Source of the DNA: JAVBOJ01 sp031550755
GTDB taxonomy: Bacteria; Bacillota; Clostridia; Oscillospirales; UBA929
NCBI GenBank assembly: GCA_031550755.1
Contig: JAVBOJ010000057.1
Location: 1-8,525 of the forward strand
Direction: 5' to 3'
Length of the DNA: 8,525 nt
Below are positions 1-4,871 of this stretch, one piece after another. How positions within the stretch are numbered: position 1 is the stretch's first letter; each line of letters starts with the position of its first letter. Below the pieces are notes generated by a model. The model was not told the DNA's origin, did no database searches, and was given only the letters and a program-made list of their open reading frames with translations. Made by a program: the position numbers and the translations under genes.

Positions 1-117
1 AGAGTGTTAGTAAATGATAGTGAAACATCTGCAAATTACAATGTAAAAATAGATGATCATATAGAAATAGATGATGACTTAAATTTTACAGTTGATATAA
101 AAGGTGAAATGATACTT
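1..117 (+). CDS. Fragment resembling an S4 domain of an RluA-family pseudouridine synthase (foreign AT-rich end)
   Basis: The frame starting at base 1 is open from the window edge into the junction near 109-117, and its first residues read RVLVNDSETSANYNVKIDDH. The pattern of a short V-N-D turn, then N-Y-x-V-K-x-x-D-x-I-E-I, fits the S4 RNA-binding domain that precedes the catalytic domain in RluA/RluD-type 23S rRNA pseudouridine synthases of low-GC clostridia. The last in-frame residues (GEMIL) could be the start of the usual linker to the catalytic domain. Base composition is about 25% G+C over bases 1-110, against about 63% in the next 60 bases. The frame stays open past the junction only because it is the shadow of the lipoprotein gene. 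The family call rests on a motif in under 40 residues and is tentative; the foreign origin of the segment is more secure. Confidence 0.35.
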
Positions 118-381
118 GCCGGCGTACTGCTGGTTAAAGCGTTCGACTTGCGGCAGGAACAGCTTGGCACCCCCGTCCTCGCCCGAGCGATAGGTGGGGA
201 TGGTAATGGTGACGAGCTCCTGTGTCGGCGGGGGGGTGGTCGTGGTCTGTGTCGGCGGGGGGGTCGGCGTGCTGACAGGAGGATTGCTCGTAGAAGGACT
301 CGGGGACGTTGTGTCGGTACACGCGCCCAGTACGAAGGACAGCAAGCAAATGACCAGCAGGAACGGCAGAATCTTTTTCAT
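79..381 (-). CDS. Sugar ABC transporter substrate-binding lipoprotein, N-terminal part only
   Basis: This is the start of an extracellular solute-binding lipoprotein. Residues 1-20 form a signal peptide (MKK, then a hydrophobic stretch) ending in the lipobox L-G-A-C, with Cys21 as the lipidated residue. Residues 22-55 are a Thr/Pro/Ser-rich spacer with two PPPTQ units that would tether the protein to the membrane. The mature domain begins with ELVTITIPTYRSGEDGG and a helix ending VERFNQQYAGKY, typical of family 1 carbohydrate-binding proteins. The start at 381 is chosen because AGGAGG (389-394) lies 7 bases upstream. Homology should continue for 350 or more residues, but the frame becomes nonsense after Tyr90 (base 112) and stops at 79, at the AT-rich junction. 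The permease genes that normally follow are therefore not seen. Its place beside a LacI-type regulator suggests import of the sugar used by this locus; the ligand cannot be read from 90 residues. Confidence 0.75.
   Translation of the reverse strand: MKKILPFLLVICLLSFVLGACTDTTSPSPSTSNPPVSTPTPPPTQTTTTPPPTQELVTITIPTYRSGEDGGAKLFLPQVERFNQQYAGKYHFTFYINCKI
109..118. other. Junction between AT-rich and GC-rich DNA (probable chimera or recent recombination point)
   Basis: Composition and coding direction both switch here. To the right, the minus strand encodes a convincing solute-binding protein up to about residue Tyr90. To the left, all three minus-strand frames meet stop codons within roughly 60 bases, while one plus-strand frame is open with different content. 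The bases atactt (112-117) can be read acceptably by both genes, as the end of AGKY on the minus strand and of MIL on the plus strand. That would fit a join at a short microhomology. An assembly or amplification chimera is the simplest explanation; a genuine rearrangement cannot be excluded from sequence alone. Confidence 0.6.
220..264. repeat. Two 18-base direct repeats, each with a run of seven G, in the lipoprotein spacer
   Basis: The sequence ctgtgtcggcgggggggt occurs at 220-237 and again at 247-264, with a period of 27 bases (9 codons). On the coding (minus) strand it encodes the two PPPTQ units of the Pro/Thr-rich spacer. The period is a multiple of three, so gain or loss of a unit would keep the frame. 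The C7/G7 runs could slip and would then break it. Confidence 0.7.
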
Positions 382-388
382 TAGAAAA

Positions 389-394
389 CCTCCT
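389..394 (-). promoter_or_regulatory. Ribosome binding site of the lipoprotein gene
   Basis: AGGAGG on the minus strand, 7 bases before the ATG at 381. It is a perfect Shine-Dalgarno core and fixes this start over the open extension that runs back to 624. Confidence 0.85.
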
Positions 395-446
395 ATTATT
401 CTTGAAGAAACAACGGCTCGTGTCTGCGCGTCATCGCAGCAGCGTC

Positions 447-462
447 CACGTGTACGCATTTG
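447..462. promoter_or_regulatory. Candidate operator, copy 1 of the shared motif cacgtgtacgcatttg
   Basis: This 16-base string is identical to the one at 4738-4753. A 16-base exact match is not expected by chance in 8.5 kb, and both copies are non-coding and upstream of sugar genes on the minus strand. Here it lies in the lipoprotein leader, 66 bases before the start codon and about 105-120 bases after the predicted transcription start. It contains the palindromes cacgtg and gtac, but no single symmetric centre fits both copies cleanly. The most likely binder is the LacI-family regulator next door, which is inference. Confidence 0.55.
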
Positions 463-572
463 CCACAAAAAATCTTGGAACGGGAGAAAGTTCTTCCGCA
501 CCAAGGCCGGGCATCGCAGACGCAACAACGGAAAAAGAACAGACGCAAGACGCGTTCGCTTCAGCTGTATAT

Positions 573-602
573 AGTATACAAGAAGGGGCATGTTTGTGTC
601 AA
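573..602 (-). promoter_or_regulatory. Promoter of the lipoprotein gene
   Basis: On the minus strand a perfect -35 box TTGACA (597-602) is followed by an 18-base spacer and the -10 box TATACT (573-578), five of six matches to consensus. Transcription should start near 566, giving a leader of about 185 bases before the ATG at 381. No better promoter was seen closer to the gene. Confidence 0.65.
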
Positions 603-651
603 GGGAAATAGATAAATTCATCAAAAACGAAATTCATTTGGGACAAACTCT

Positions 652-680
652 TTGCCATGCACCCAAAAACGTGATATACT
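652..680 (+). promoter_or_regulatory. Promoter of the LacI-family regulator
   Basis: The -35 box TTGCCA (652-657), a 17-base spacer and the -10 box TATACT (675-680) form a good sigma-A promoter. TGA directly before the -10 box makes it an extended -10. Transcription would start near 687, which excludes translation from the in-frame TTG at 652 and supports the ATG at 742. Confidence 0.6.
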
Positions 681-697
681 GAGAAATCGACAAAAAG

Positions 698-719
698 TGT
701 GCAATTTTCTGGTTGCACA
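698..719. repeat. Inverted repeat TGTGCAA-8-TTGCACA in the regulator's leader
   Basis: TGTGCAA (698-704) and TTGCACA (713-719) are perfect inverted arms separated by 8 bases. The repeat sits about 11-32 bases after the predicted transcription start and 22 bases before the start codon. It could be an operator for autoregulation or an RNA hairpin. The 8-base gap is wider than in classic LacI operators, so the binder is unknown. Confidence 0.5.
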
Positions 720-741
720 AGACACGTGGGGTGGAAGCGCC

Positions 742-1812
742 ATGATTACATCGGAAGATATTGCCAAGCATCTGGGCATTTCTCGGGGGACGGTCAGCCG
801 CGCCCTGAACAACCATGGCCGGATCAGCGAAGAGACGCGCCAGCGGGTGCTGGCCGCCGCCTCGCAGCTGGGGTATGAGCCCAACCGCGCGGCGCGCGCG
901 CTGGTGGGGGCCAAGCCGGTCAAATCGGCCATCTCTATTTTTTCGGAGCCCGTGAGCTTTTGGGGTGTGGTCAAAGAGGGAATCCACTACGCGCAGGATG
1001 AACTCAAGCACTTCGGGTTCCACGCGGAGGTGGTCGAGCATCCCATAGACGCGCCGCAGGAGCAGATGGAGCAGCTTTGGCGGCTCTATAAGCAAGGCGT
1101 CCGGGCCATTGCCATCGCGCCGAACGATCCGGTTTTTTTGAGCGGCACGGTGCGCAAGCTGTCCCAGCTGGGGGTTTCGTTTATTTCCTTTAACGTCGAT
1201 ATCGCCGCAGACAGCCGTCTGTGTTACTTGGGCTGCGACTACACCAAGGCCGGACGTCTGGCGGGGTATGTCCTGGCTCGCCTTTTGCCGCCCGAGGCCA
1301 CGGTGGCGGCGCTCTGTTTTTCCCCGGAGGTGCTGGCCGTATCGCAGCGAATGCAGGGATTTCGGGCGGTGATGACGGAATATCCCGGGATTCGCGTTGT
1401 GACCGAGGACGGTTACAAACGCAACGGAGACAGAGCGTACGAGAAAACCCTTTCCCTGCTGCGCGCCCGGCCGGACATCGACGGAATTTTCGTCAGCTTC
1501 GGCATTTTGGAGGACGTCGCCCGGGCGCTGATTACGCAGGGGCTGGACAAAAAAATCCGGCTGGTGGGCTATGACCTGTCCGGCGCGGTGGAGGGCTACA
1601 TTCGCGACGGCGTCATCGACGCCACGGTCTGTCACGATCCGCTGATGCAGGGCTATTATTCGGCCAAAATGCTGTACAATTTGGCGGCCTTGGGGCAAAA
1701 GCCGCTCACCGACGAGATCCACACCAAGCTGGAGATCGTGATGAGGGAAAATCTGGACTCGCACACCGACGAAATCAACCGCATTTCCGCCCTTAAAACA
1801 ATACCTAAATAG
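742..1812 (+). CDS. LacI-family transcriptional regulator
   Basis: A 356-residue sugar-responsive DNA-binding protein. Residues 3-25 form the LacI helix-turn-helix (SEDIAKHLGISRGTVSRALN), followed by GRISEETRQRVL and the hinge helix YEPNRAARAL at 45-54. Residues from about 63 to 340 form a periplasmic-binding-protein-like effector domain, with the usual LVGYDLSG strand near its C-terminal half and the closing VMRENL motif common in clostridial members. The start is ATG 742, with GGGGTGG at 728-734 as ribosome binding site and a promoter at 652-680; the in-frame TTG at 652 lies inside the -35 box. The gene points away from the transporter lipoprotein and converges on the GH65 gene, ending 8 bases inside it. 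It probably controls the pgmB-GH65 unit and the transporter through the repeated 16-base motif. The effector is unknown; a sugar or sugar phosphate from the locus is the natural guess. Confidence 0.9.
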   Translation: MITSEDIAKHLGISRGTVSRALNNHGRISEETRQRVLAAASQLGYEPNRAARALVGAKPVKSAISIFSEPVSFWGVVKEGIHYAQDELKHFGFHAEVVEHPIDAPQEQMEQLWRLYKQGVRAIAIAPNDPVFLSGTVRKLSQLGVSFISFNVDIAADSRLCYLGCDYTKAGRLAGYVLARLLPPEATVAALCFSPEVLAVSQRMQGFRAVMTEYPGIRVVTEDGYKRNGDRAYEKTLSLLRARPDIDGIFVSFGILEDVARALITQGLDKKIRLVGYDLSGAVEGYIRDGVIDATVCHDPLMQGYYSAKMLYNLAALGQKPLTDEIHTKLEIVMRENLDSHTDEINRISALKTIPK

Positions 1813-4009
1813 ATACGCCGGCGTCGGGGGTCACCTTGGCGCCGTCTTTTGTAACACGCACTCGATAGCGATTGCCGCCGTAACAAATGCGGAAGGATAC
1901 GCTGTCCCATCCGGCGGGCAGCCGGGGGGAAAACTGGGGCCGGTCGCTCTCATAGCTGCGGCTCATGCCGGCAAACCCAAAGACGACGGCCTGCCAGAGC
2001 CCGCCGCAGTTGGCGATATGGATGCCCTCCGCCGCGCCGCCGACCGTCTCGTCAAAATCAATGGACAGCGCCTCCCGGAAAAACCGCCAGGCCTCCTCAT
2101 CCCTGCCCAGCCGACAGGCCAAAATGGCGTGGACAATGCGCGACAACGAGGAGTCATGGGTGGTATAGGGCAGATAATAGTCATAGTTGGCCGCCACCTG
2201 CGCATCGTGAAACGCGGCGGGGAACAAATAGGGCAGCATCAGCACATCGGCCTGCTTGAGCGATTTGGTGCGGTACATTTTTTCCTGCGGCACACACCGC
2301 CCGTAAGGAAGGGAACGATCCGGCCAAACCCGGTCAAAGTCCGGCTCCTCCAGCTCGTCAAAATGGTCGCACTGCGGGATGACGCCGGAGGCATCCGCCG
2401 TCCGCGGCAGCGCGTCGGCCGCCCGGCGCATTTCATCGAGCAGCGCCGGCGTCACGCCCAGCGAGGCGTAGCACGGCGCGTCGGACTCCCGCAGCAGCTC
2501 CAGCGCCCACAGGGTGTAGGCAAGCGAGCGGGACACCATATAATTCGTATAGGCGTTGTTGTTGACAAAACAGACATATTCGTCCGGCCCCATCACGCCG
2601 TTGAGATTGACCGTACCGTCAGGCCGGCGCTCCACCCGGGACAGCCAGTACCGCGCGGTTTCGCAAAAGACCGGCGCCGCCGCTTTTAAAAAGGCGTCGT
2701 CCCCCGTCTCGGCGTAATACTGCCACAGCCCGAATACAACGTCGGCGGTGACATGCACTTCGTGATCCGCATATTGCCAATTGGGGCATTGCTCCGCGCC
2801 GGACACCGAGGATTCCCACGGGTAGCGCGCCCCGTCGCAGCCGTACGCCCGGGCATTTTCCCGCGCGCCGGGGAGGGTGCGGAGGCGAAACCCGCACAGG
2901 TTTTTGGCAATCTCCGGGTGGGTATGCAGAAAAAAGGGCAGCAGATAGACCTCGGTATCCCAGAAGAAATGCCCGAAATAGGCCTCCCCCGCGAAGCCCT
3001 TGGCGCAAACGGCCACCCGGTCGTCCGCGCGGTTGGCGCTGCGCAGCAGATGGTACAGGGAAAAATCCAGCGCCTGCTGCGCCTCCGCGTCCCCTTCGAC
3101 GGCAATCGCGGCGGGTTCCCACAGCCGCGCCCATTCCGCACGGTGCTCGGCCTCCCGCCGGTCGCCGGCGCGCAGGGCCTCTCCCCGCCGCCGCTCCCGG
3201 GGCGGCAGAGTCTCTCCGTCCCGTGAACAGGCCAAAGCGGTCAGCTTCACCACGCCGACGGTGTCTCCCGCCGCCATGCGCACCGTCGCGCCGACGCCCC
3301 GCTCCGCCGGGGCAAACCGCGCTTGTACGGATGCCGTCAGGCCGGCCATGGTCACCCTGTCGCCGGTATCTGTCTCCAGCTCCAGCGATATCCGGTTTTC
3401 CTCGGCGGTTTTGCGCAGCTCGGTAAAATGGTTGTATCCGTTTGTGGTCACCCGCTCGTCAATATCGCTGATCATGTCCAAGGTGCAGACGCCGCCGGTC
3501 AGCGTATATTGCATCTCCTGCACCAGAAGGTTTTTACGCGTTTGGGAGACAAAACGCTTGTAGGCGCAGCGCAGCACCGCCCCGTCGGGCAGCGTCCATA
3601 CAAACCGGCGGTACAGCACGCCGTCGCGCAAATCCAGCCATCTCTCGTACTCTCCGATGACGGGCAGGGCCATGTCGAGGCAAACGCCGTTTGCCGTCAC
3701 CCGGAACGCGGCCGGATAGGGGAGATTGACGAGCTCCTCCCGCAGCAGCGGATGCAGCCCGGTGACGCCGGGCAGATAGGTCCCCCATTTGGACAGCGGA
3801 TGCCGGGGCGTTTCCACTGTCACATTGGCGGGTAGCCGCATATAGCGCTCGTCCTGCGGCGCGCCGATAAGCCCTTCCTCATAACTGCCGCGCAGATGAA
3901 AATAGCCGGACCCCTGGGTAAACGCGCCCTCAAAGTGCTTTTCCCGACGGGGATCAAACCTTGCCTGCCGGACACAGCCGTCGGGGGCTTGCGATGTTGT
4001 TTGACTCAT
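1805..4009 (-). CDS. Glycoside hydrolase family 65 phosphorylase (inverting alpha-glucoside phosphorylase, substrate unassigned)
   Basis: A 734-residue cytoplasmic enzyme of the maltose/trehalose/kojibiose/nigerose phosphorylase family. The N-terminal beta-sandwich (about 1-270) starts with GSGYFHLRGSYEEG. The (alpha/alpha)6 catalytic barrel carries GEAYFGHFFWDTEVYLLPFF (341-360), ARYPWES (394-400) and MGPDEY with the catalytic acid Glu477 (473-478). KQAD (585-588), typical of the phosphorylases, and THDSSLS followed by His627 match the phosphate site, which argues for phosphorolysis over hydrolysis. AEGIHIANCGGLWQAVV closes the barrel. Such enzymes release beta-glucose 1-phosphate, the substrate of the upstream pgmB. 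ATG 4009 is chosen because it overlaps the pgmB stop in ATGA and has GAGGTGG (4014-4020) before it; the frame is open 7 codons further back. ARYPWES is closer to kojibiose-type sequences than to maltose phosphorylase, but the linkage cannot be named. Confidence 0.88.
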   Translation of the reverse strand: MSQTTSQAPDGCVRQARFDPRREKHFEGAFTQGSGYFHLRGSYEEGLIGAPQDERYMRLPANVTVETPRHPLSKWGTYLPGVTGLHPLLREELVNLPYPAAFRVTANGVCLDMALPVIGEYERWLDLRDGVLYRRFVWTLPDGAVLRCAYKRFVSQTRKNLLVQEMQYTLTGGVCTLDMISDIDERVTTNGYNHFTELRKTAEENRISLELETDTGDRVTMAGLTASVQARFAPAERGVGATVRMAAGDTVGVVKLTALACSRDGETLPPRERRRGEALRAGDRREAEHRAEWARLWEPAAIAVEGDAEAQQALDFSLYHLLRSANRADDRVAVCAKGFAGEAYFGHFFWDTEVYLLPFFLHTHPEIAKNLCGFRLRTLPGARENARAYGCDGARYPWESSVSGAEQCPNWQYADHEVHVTADVVFGLWQYYAETGDDAFLKAAAPVFCETARYWLSRVERRPDGTVNLNGVMGPDEYVCFVNNNAYTNYMVSRSLAYTLWALELLRESDAPCYASLGVTPALLDEMRRAADALPRTADASGVIPQCDHFDELEEPDFDRVWPDRSLPYGRCVPQEKMYRTKSLKQADVLMLPYLFPAAFHDAQVAANYDYYLPYTTHDSSLSRIVHAILACRLGRDEEAWRFFREALSIDFDETVGGAAEGIHIANCGGLWQAVVFGFAGMSRSYESDRPQFSPRLPAGWDSVSFRICYGGNRYRVRVTKDGAKVTPDAGVSI

Positions 4010-4692
4010 GCGTCCACCTCGCCCCGGCAAGCGGCAAACAGACGGGTTTCCCCCGCCGCGTATAGCCCCGGGATGATTTCATCATATCCGGACAGTGCGC
4101 CGGCGCTGCCGACGGCGACGCAATACATACCGCCGGACCGGGCGGCCTCAATACCTGCCTGCGCGTCCTCAAACACGACGCAGCGGGACGGGGGCGCGCC
4201 GGTCAGCTGGGCCGCCGTGAGAAAGACCTCCGGGTCGGGCTTGGTGCTGCGCACCATGCCGCCGTCCACCACCGCGTCGAAGCAGTCGGCGATTTCCATG
4301 CGCCGCAAAATCAACCCGGCGTTTTTGCTGGCCGAAGCCAGCGCCGTCTTGATGCCGCGCCGCCGCACCCACGCGAGAAAGCTGCGCGCGCCCGGCAGCA
4401 TTTCCTCCGGCATCAGCGCCGAAATATAGTCCACATACCATTGATTTTTTTGGTCGGCCAACCGGAGCCGTTCATCGTCCGAAAAGCGGGACGCCATGCC
4501 GCATACCTCCAGCAAAATCTCCAGCGAACGCATCCGGCTGACCCCTTTCAGCCGTTCGTTGTCCTGTTCGGAAAACGCGCCGCCCAGCGTGGCCGCCAGT
4601 CGTTTCCAGGCCAAATAATGATACTTGGCCGTGTCCACCAGCACGCCGTCCAGATCAAACAAGACCGCCTGTACCTCCTGTAGCTGCTCCAT
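4006..4692 (-). CDS. pgmB: Beta-phosphoglucomutase
   Basis: A 228-residue HAD-superfamily mutase converting beta-glucose 1-phosphate to glucose 6-phosphate. Motif I is FDLDGVLVDT, with nucleophile Asp13 and acid/base Asp15. His25 in the cap matches the gating His of the family, and KGVSR (49-53) supplies the substrate-binding Arg. Motif II is LASASKN with Ser120, motif III is Lys151 in STKPDPEVF, and motif IV is FEDAQAG with Mg-binding Glu175-Asp176. Every key residue of characterised beta-phosphoglucomutases is present and the length is normal. ATG 4692 is preferred over GTG 4701, because the AGGG at 4704-4707 is about 10 bases upstream of the former and nearly touches the latter. The stop overlaps the GH65 start (ATGA), so the two are translationally coupled and form one unit behind their own promoter at 4729-4757. 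Confidence 0.93.
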   Translation of the reverse strand: MEQLQEVQAVLFDLDGVLVDTAKYHYLAWKRLAATLGGAFSEQDNERLKGVSRMRSLEILLEVCGMASRFSDDERLRLADQKNQWYVDYISALMPEEMLPGARSFLAWVRRRGIKTALASASKNAGLILRRMEIADCFDAVVDGGMVRSTKPDPEVFLTAAQLTGAPPSRCVVFEDAQAGIEAARSGGMYCVAVGSAGALSGYDEIIPGLYAAGETRLFAACRGEVDA

Positions 4693-4728
4693 ATCGCACA
4701 CATCCCTGTAATAAAGCTGTTTGTATTT

Positions 4729-4757
4729 AGAATATCACACGTGTACGCATTTGTCTA
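4729..4757 (-). promoter_or_regulatory. Promoter of the pgmB-GH65 unit
   Basis: On the minus strand the -35 box TAGACA (4752-4757), a 17-base spacer and the -10 box TATTCT (4729-4734) are preceded by TGA, giving an extended -10. Transcription should start near 4722, about 30 bases before the pgmB ATG. The spacer is almost wholly filled by the shared 16-base motif, so a bound repressor would block polymerase. Confidence 0.6.
4738..4753. promoter_or_regulatory. Candidate operator, copy 2 of the shared motif cacgtgtacgcatttg
   Basis: This is an exact 16-base copy of 447-462. It fills the spacer of the pgmB promoter and overlaps the last two bases of its -35 box, a textbook position for repression. 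Here the motif is flanked so that acacgtgt forms a perfect 8-base palindrome; copy 1 preserves only cacgtg of it. Binding by the LacI-family protein at 742-1812 is inferred from context. Confidence 0.6.
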
Positions 4758-4829
4758 TCCTTCATTCGGTCATTGTGTCGTTGTTTTGAAAAGTGGTTTT
4801 AAACGACCTGTTGCCAAGGACATCAGAGC

Positions 4830-4860
4830 AAAAAAGGGGACGCCGGTCGGCGTCCCCTTT
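4830..4860 (-). terminator. Rho-independent terminator after kdgK
   Basis: GGGGACGCC (4836-4844) and GGCGTCCCC (4849-4857) form a perfect 9-base-pair stem with a 4-base loop. On the minus strand it is followed by six U (4830-4835) and preceded by AAA that extends the stem. It begins 12 bases after the kdgK stop codon and ends the GH4-uxaC-kdgK transcript before the pgmB promoter. Confidence 0.9.
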
Positions 4861-4871
4861 GCATCGTTACT

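Larger units (their letters stand above)
382..741. other. Divergent intergenic region between the lipoprotein gene and the LacI-type regulator
   Basis: No coding region is supported in these 360 bases. The region holds a minus-strand promoter (573-602) and a plus-strand promoter (652-680) whose -35 boxes are about 50 bases apart, back to back. The lipoprotein side has a long leader of about 185 bases, GC-rich near the gene, containing one copy of the shared 16-base motif (447-462). The bases between the promoters are AT-rich and carry two short direct repeats: aaattcat at 614-621 and 630-637, and caaaaacg at 622-629 and 664-671. The regulator side has a short leader with an inverted repeat (698-719). 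Confidence 0.7.

Noticed and set aside
447..462. Shared motif as a CcpA catabolite-response element
   Set aside because: Aligning its central CG with the cre consensus leaves mismatches at the conserved A and T positions on both sides.
382..624. Open extension of the lipoprotein frame upstream to 624
   Set aside because: It would bury the signal peptide and lipobox inside the protein. The AGGAGG at 389-394 and the promoter at 573-602 both support the start at 381.
652..741. In-frame extension of the LacI-family gene to the TTG at 652
   Set aside because: The extension contains the -35 and -10 boxes of the gene's own promoter, lacks a ribosome binding site, and adds 30 residues before a helix-turn-helix that is normally at the very N-terminus.
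634..1764. Long minus-strand open frame opposite the regulator
   Set aside because: It is antisense to a clear LacI-family protein, its composition is Arg/His-rich as expected of a shadow frame, and it shows no recognisable domain.
4693..4701. GTG start for pgmB at 4701
   Set aside because: The only Shine-Dalgarno-like sequence lies one base away from it, whereas the ATG at 4692 is at a workable distance.
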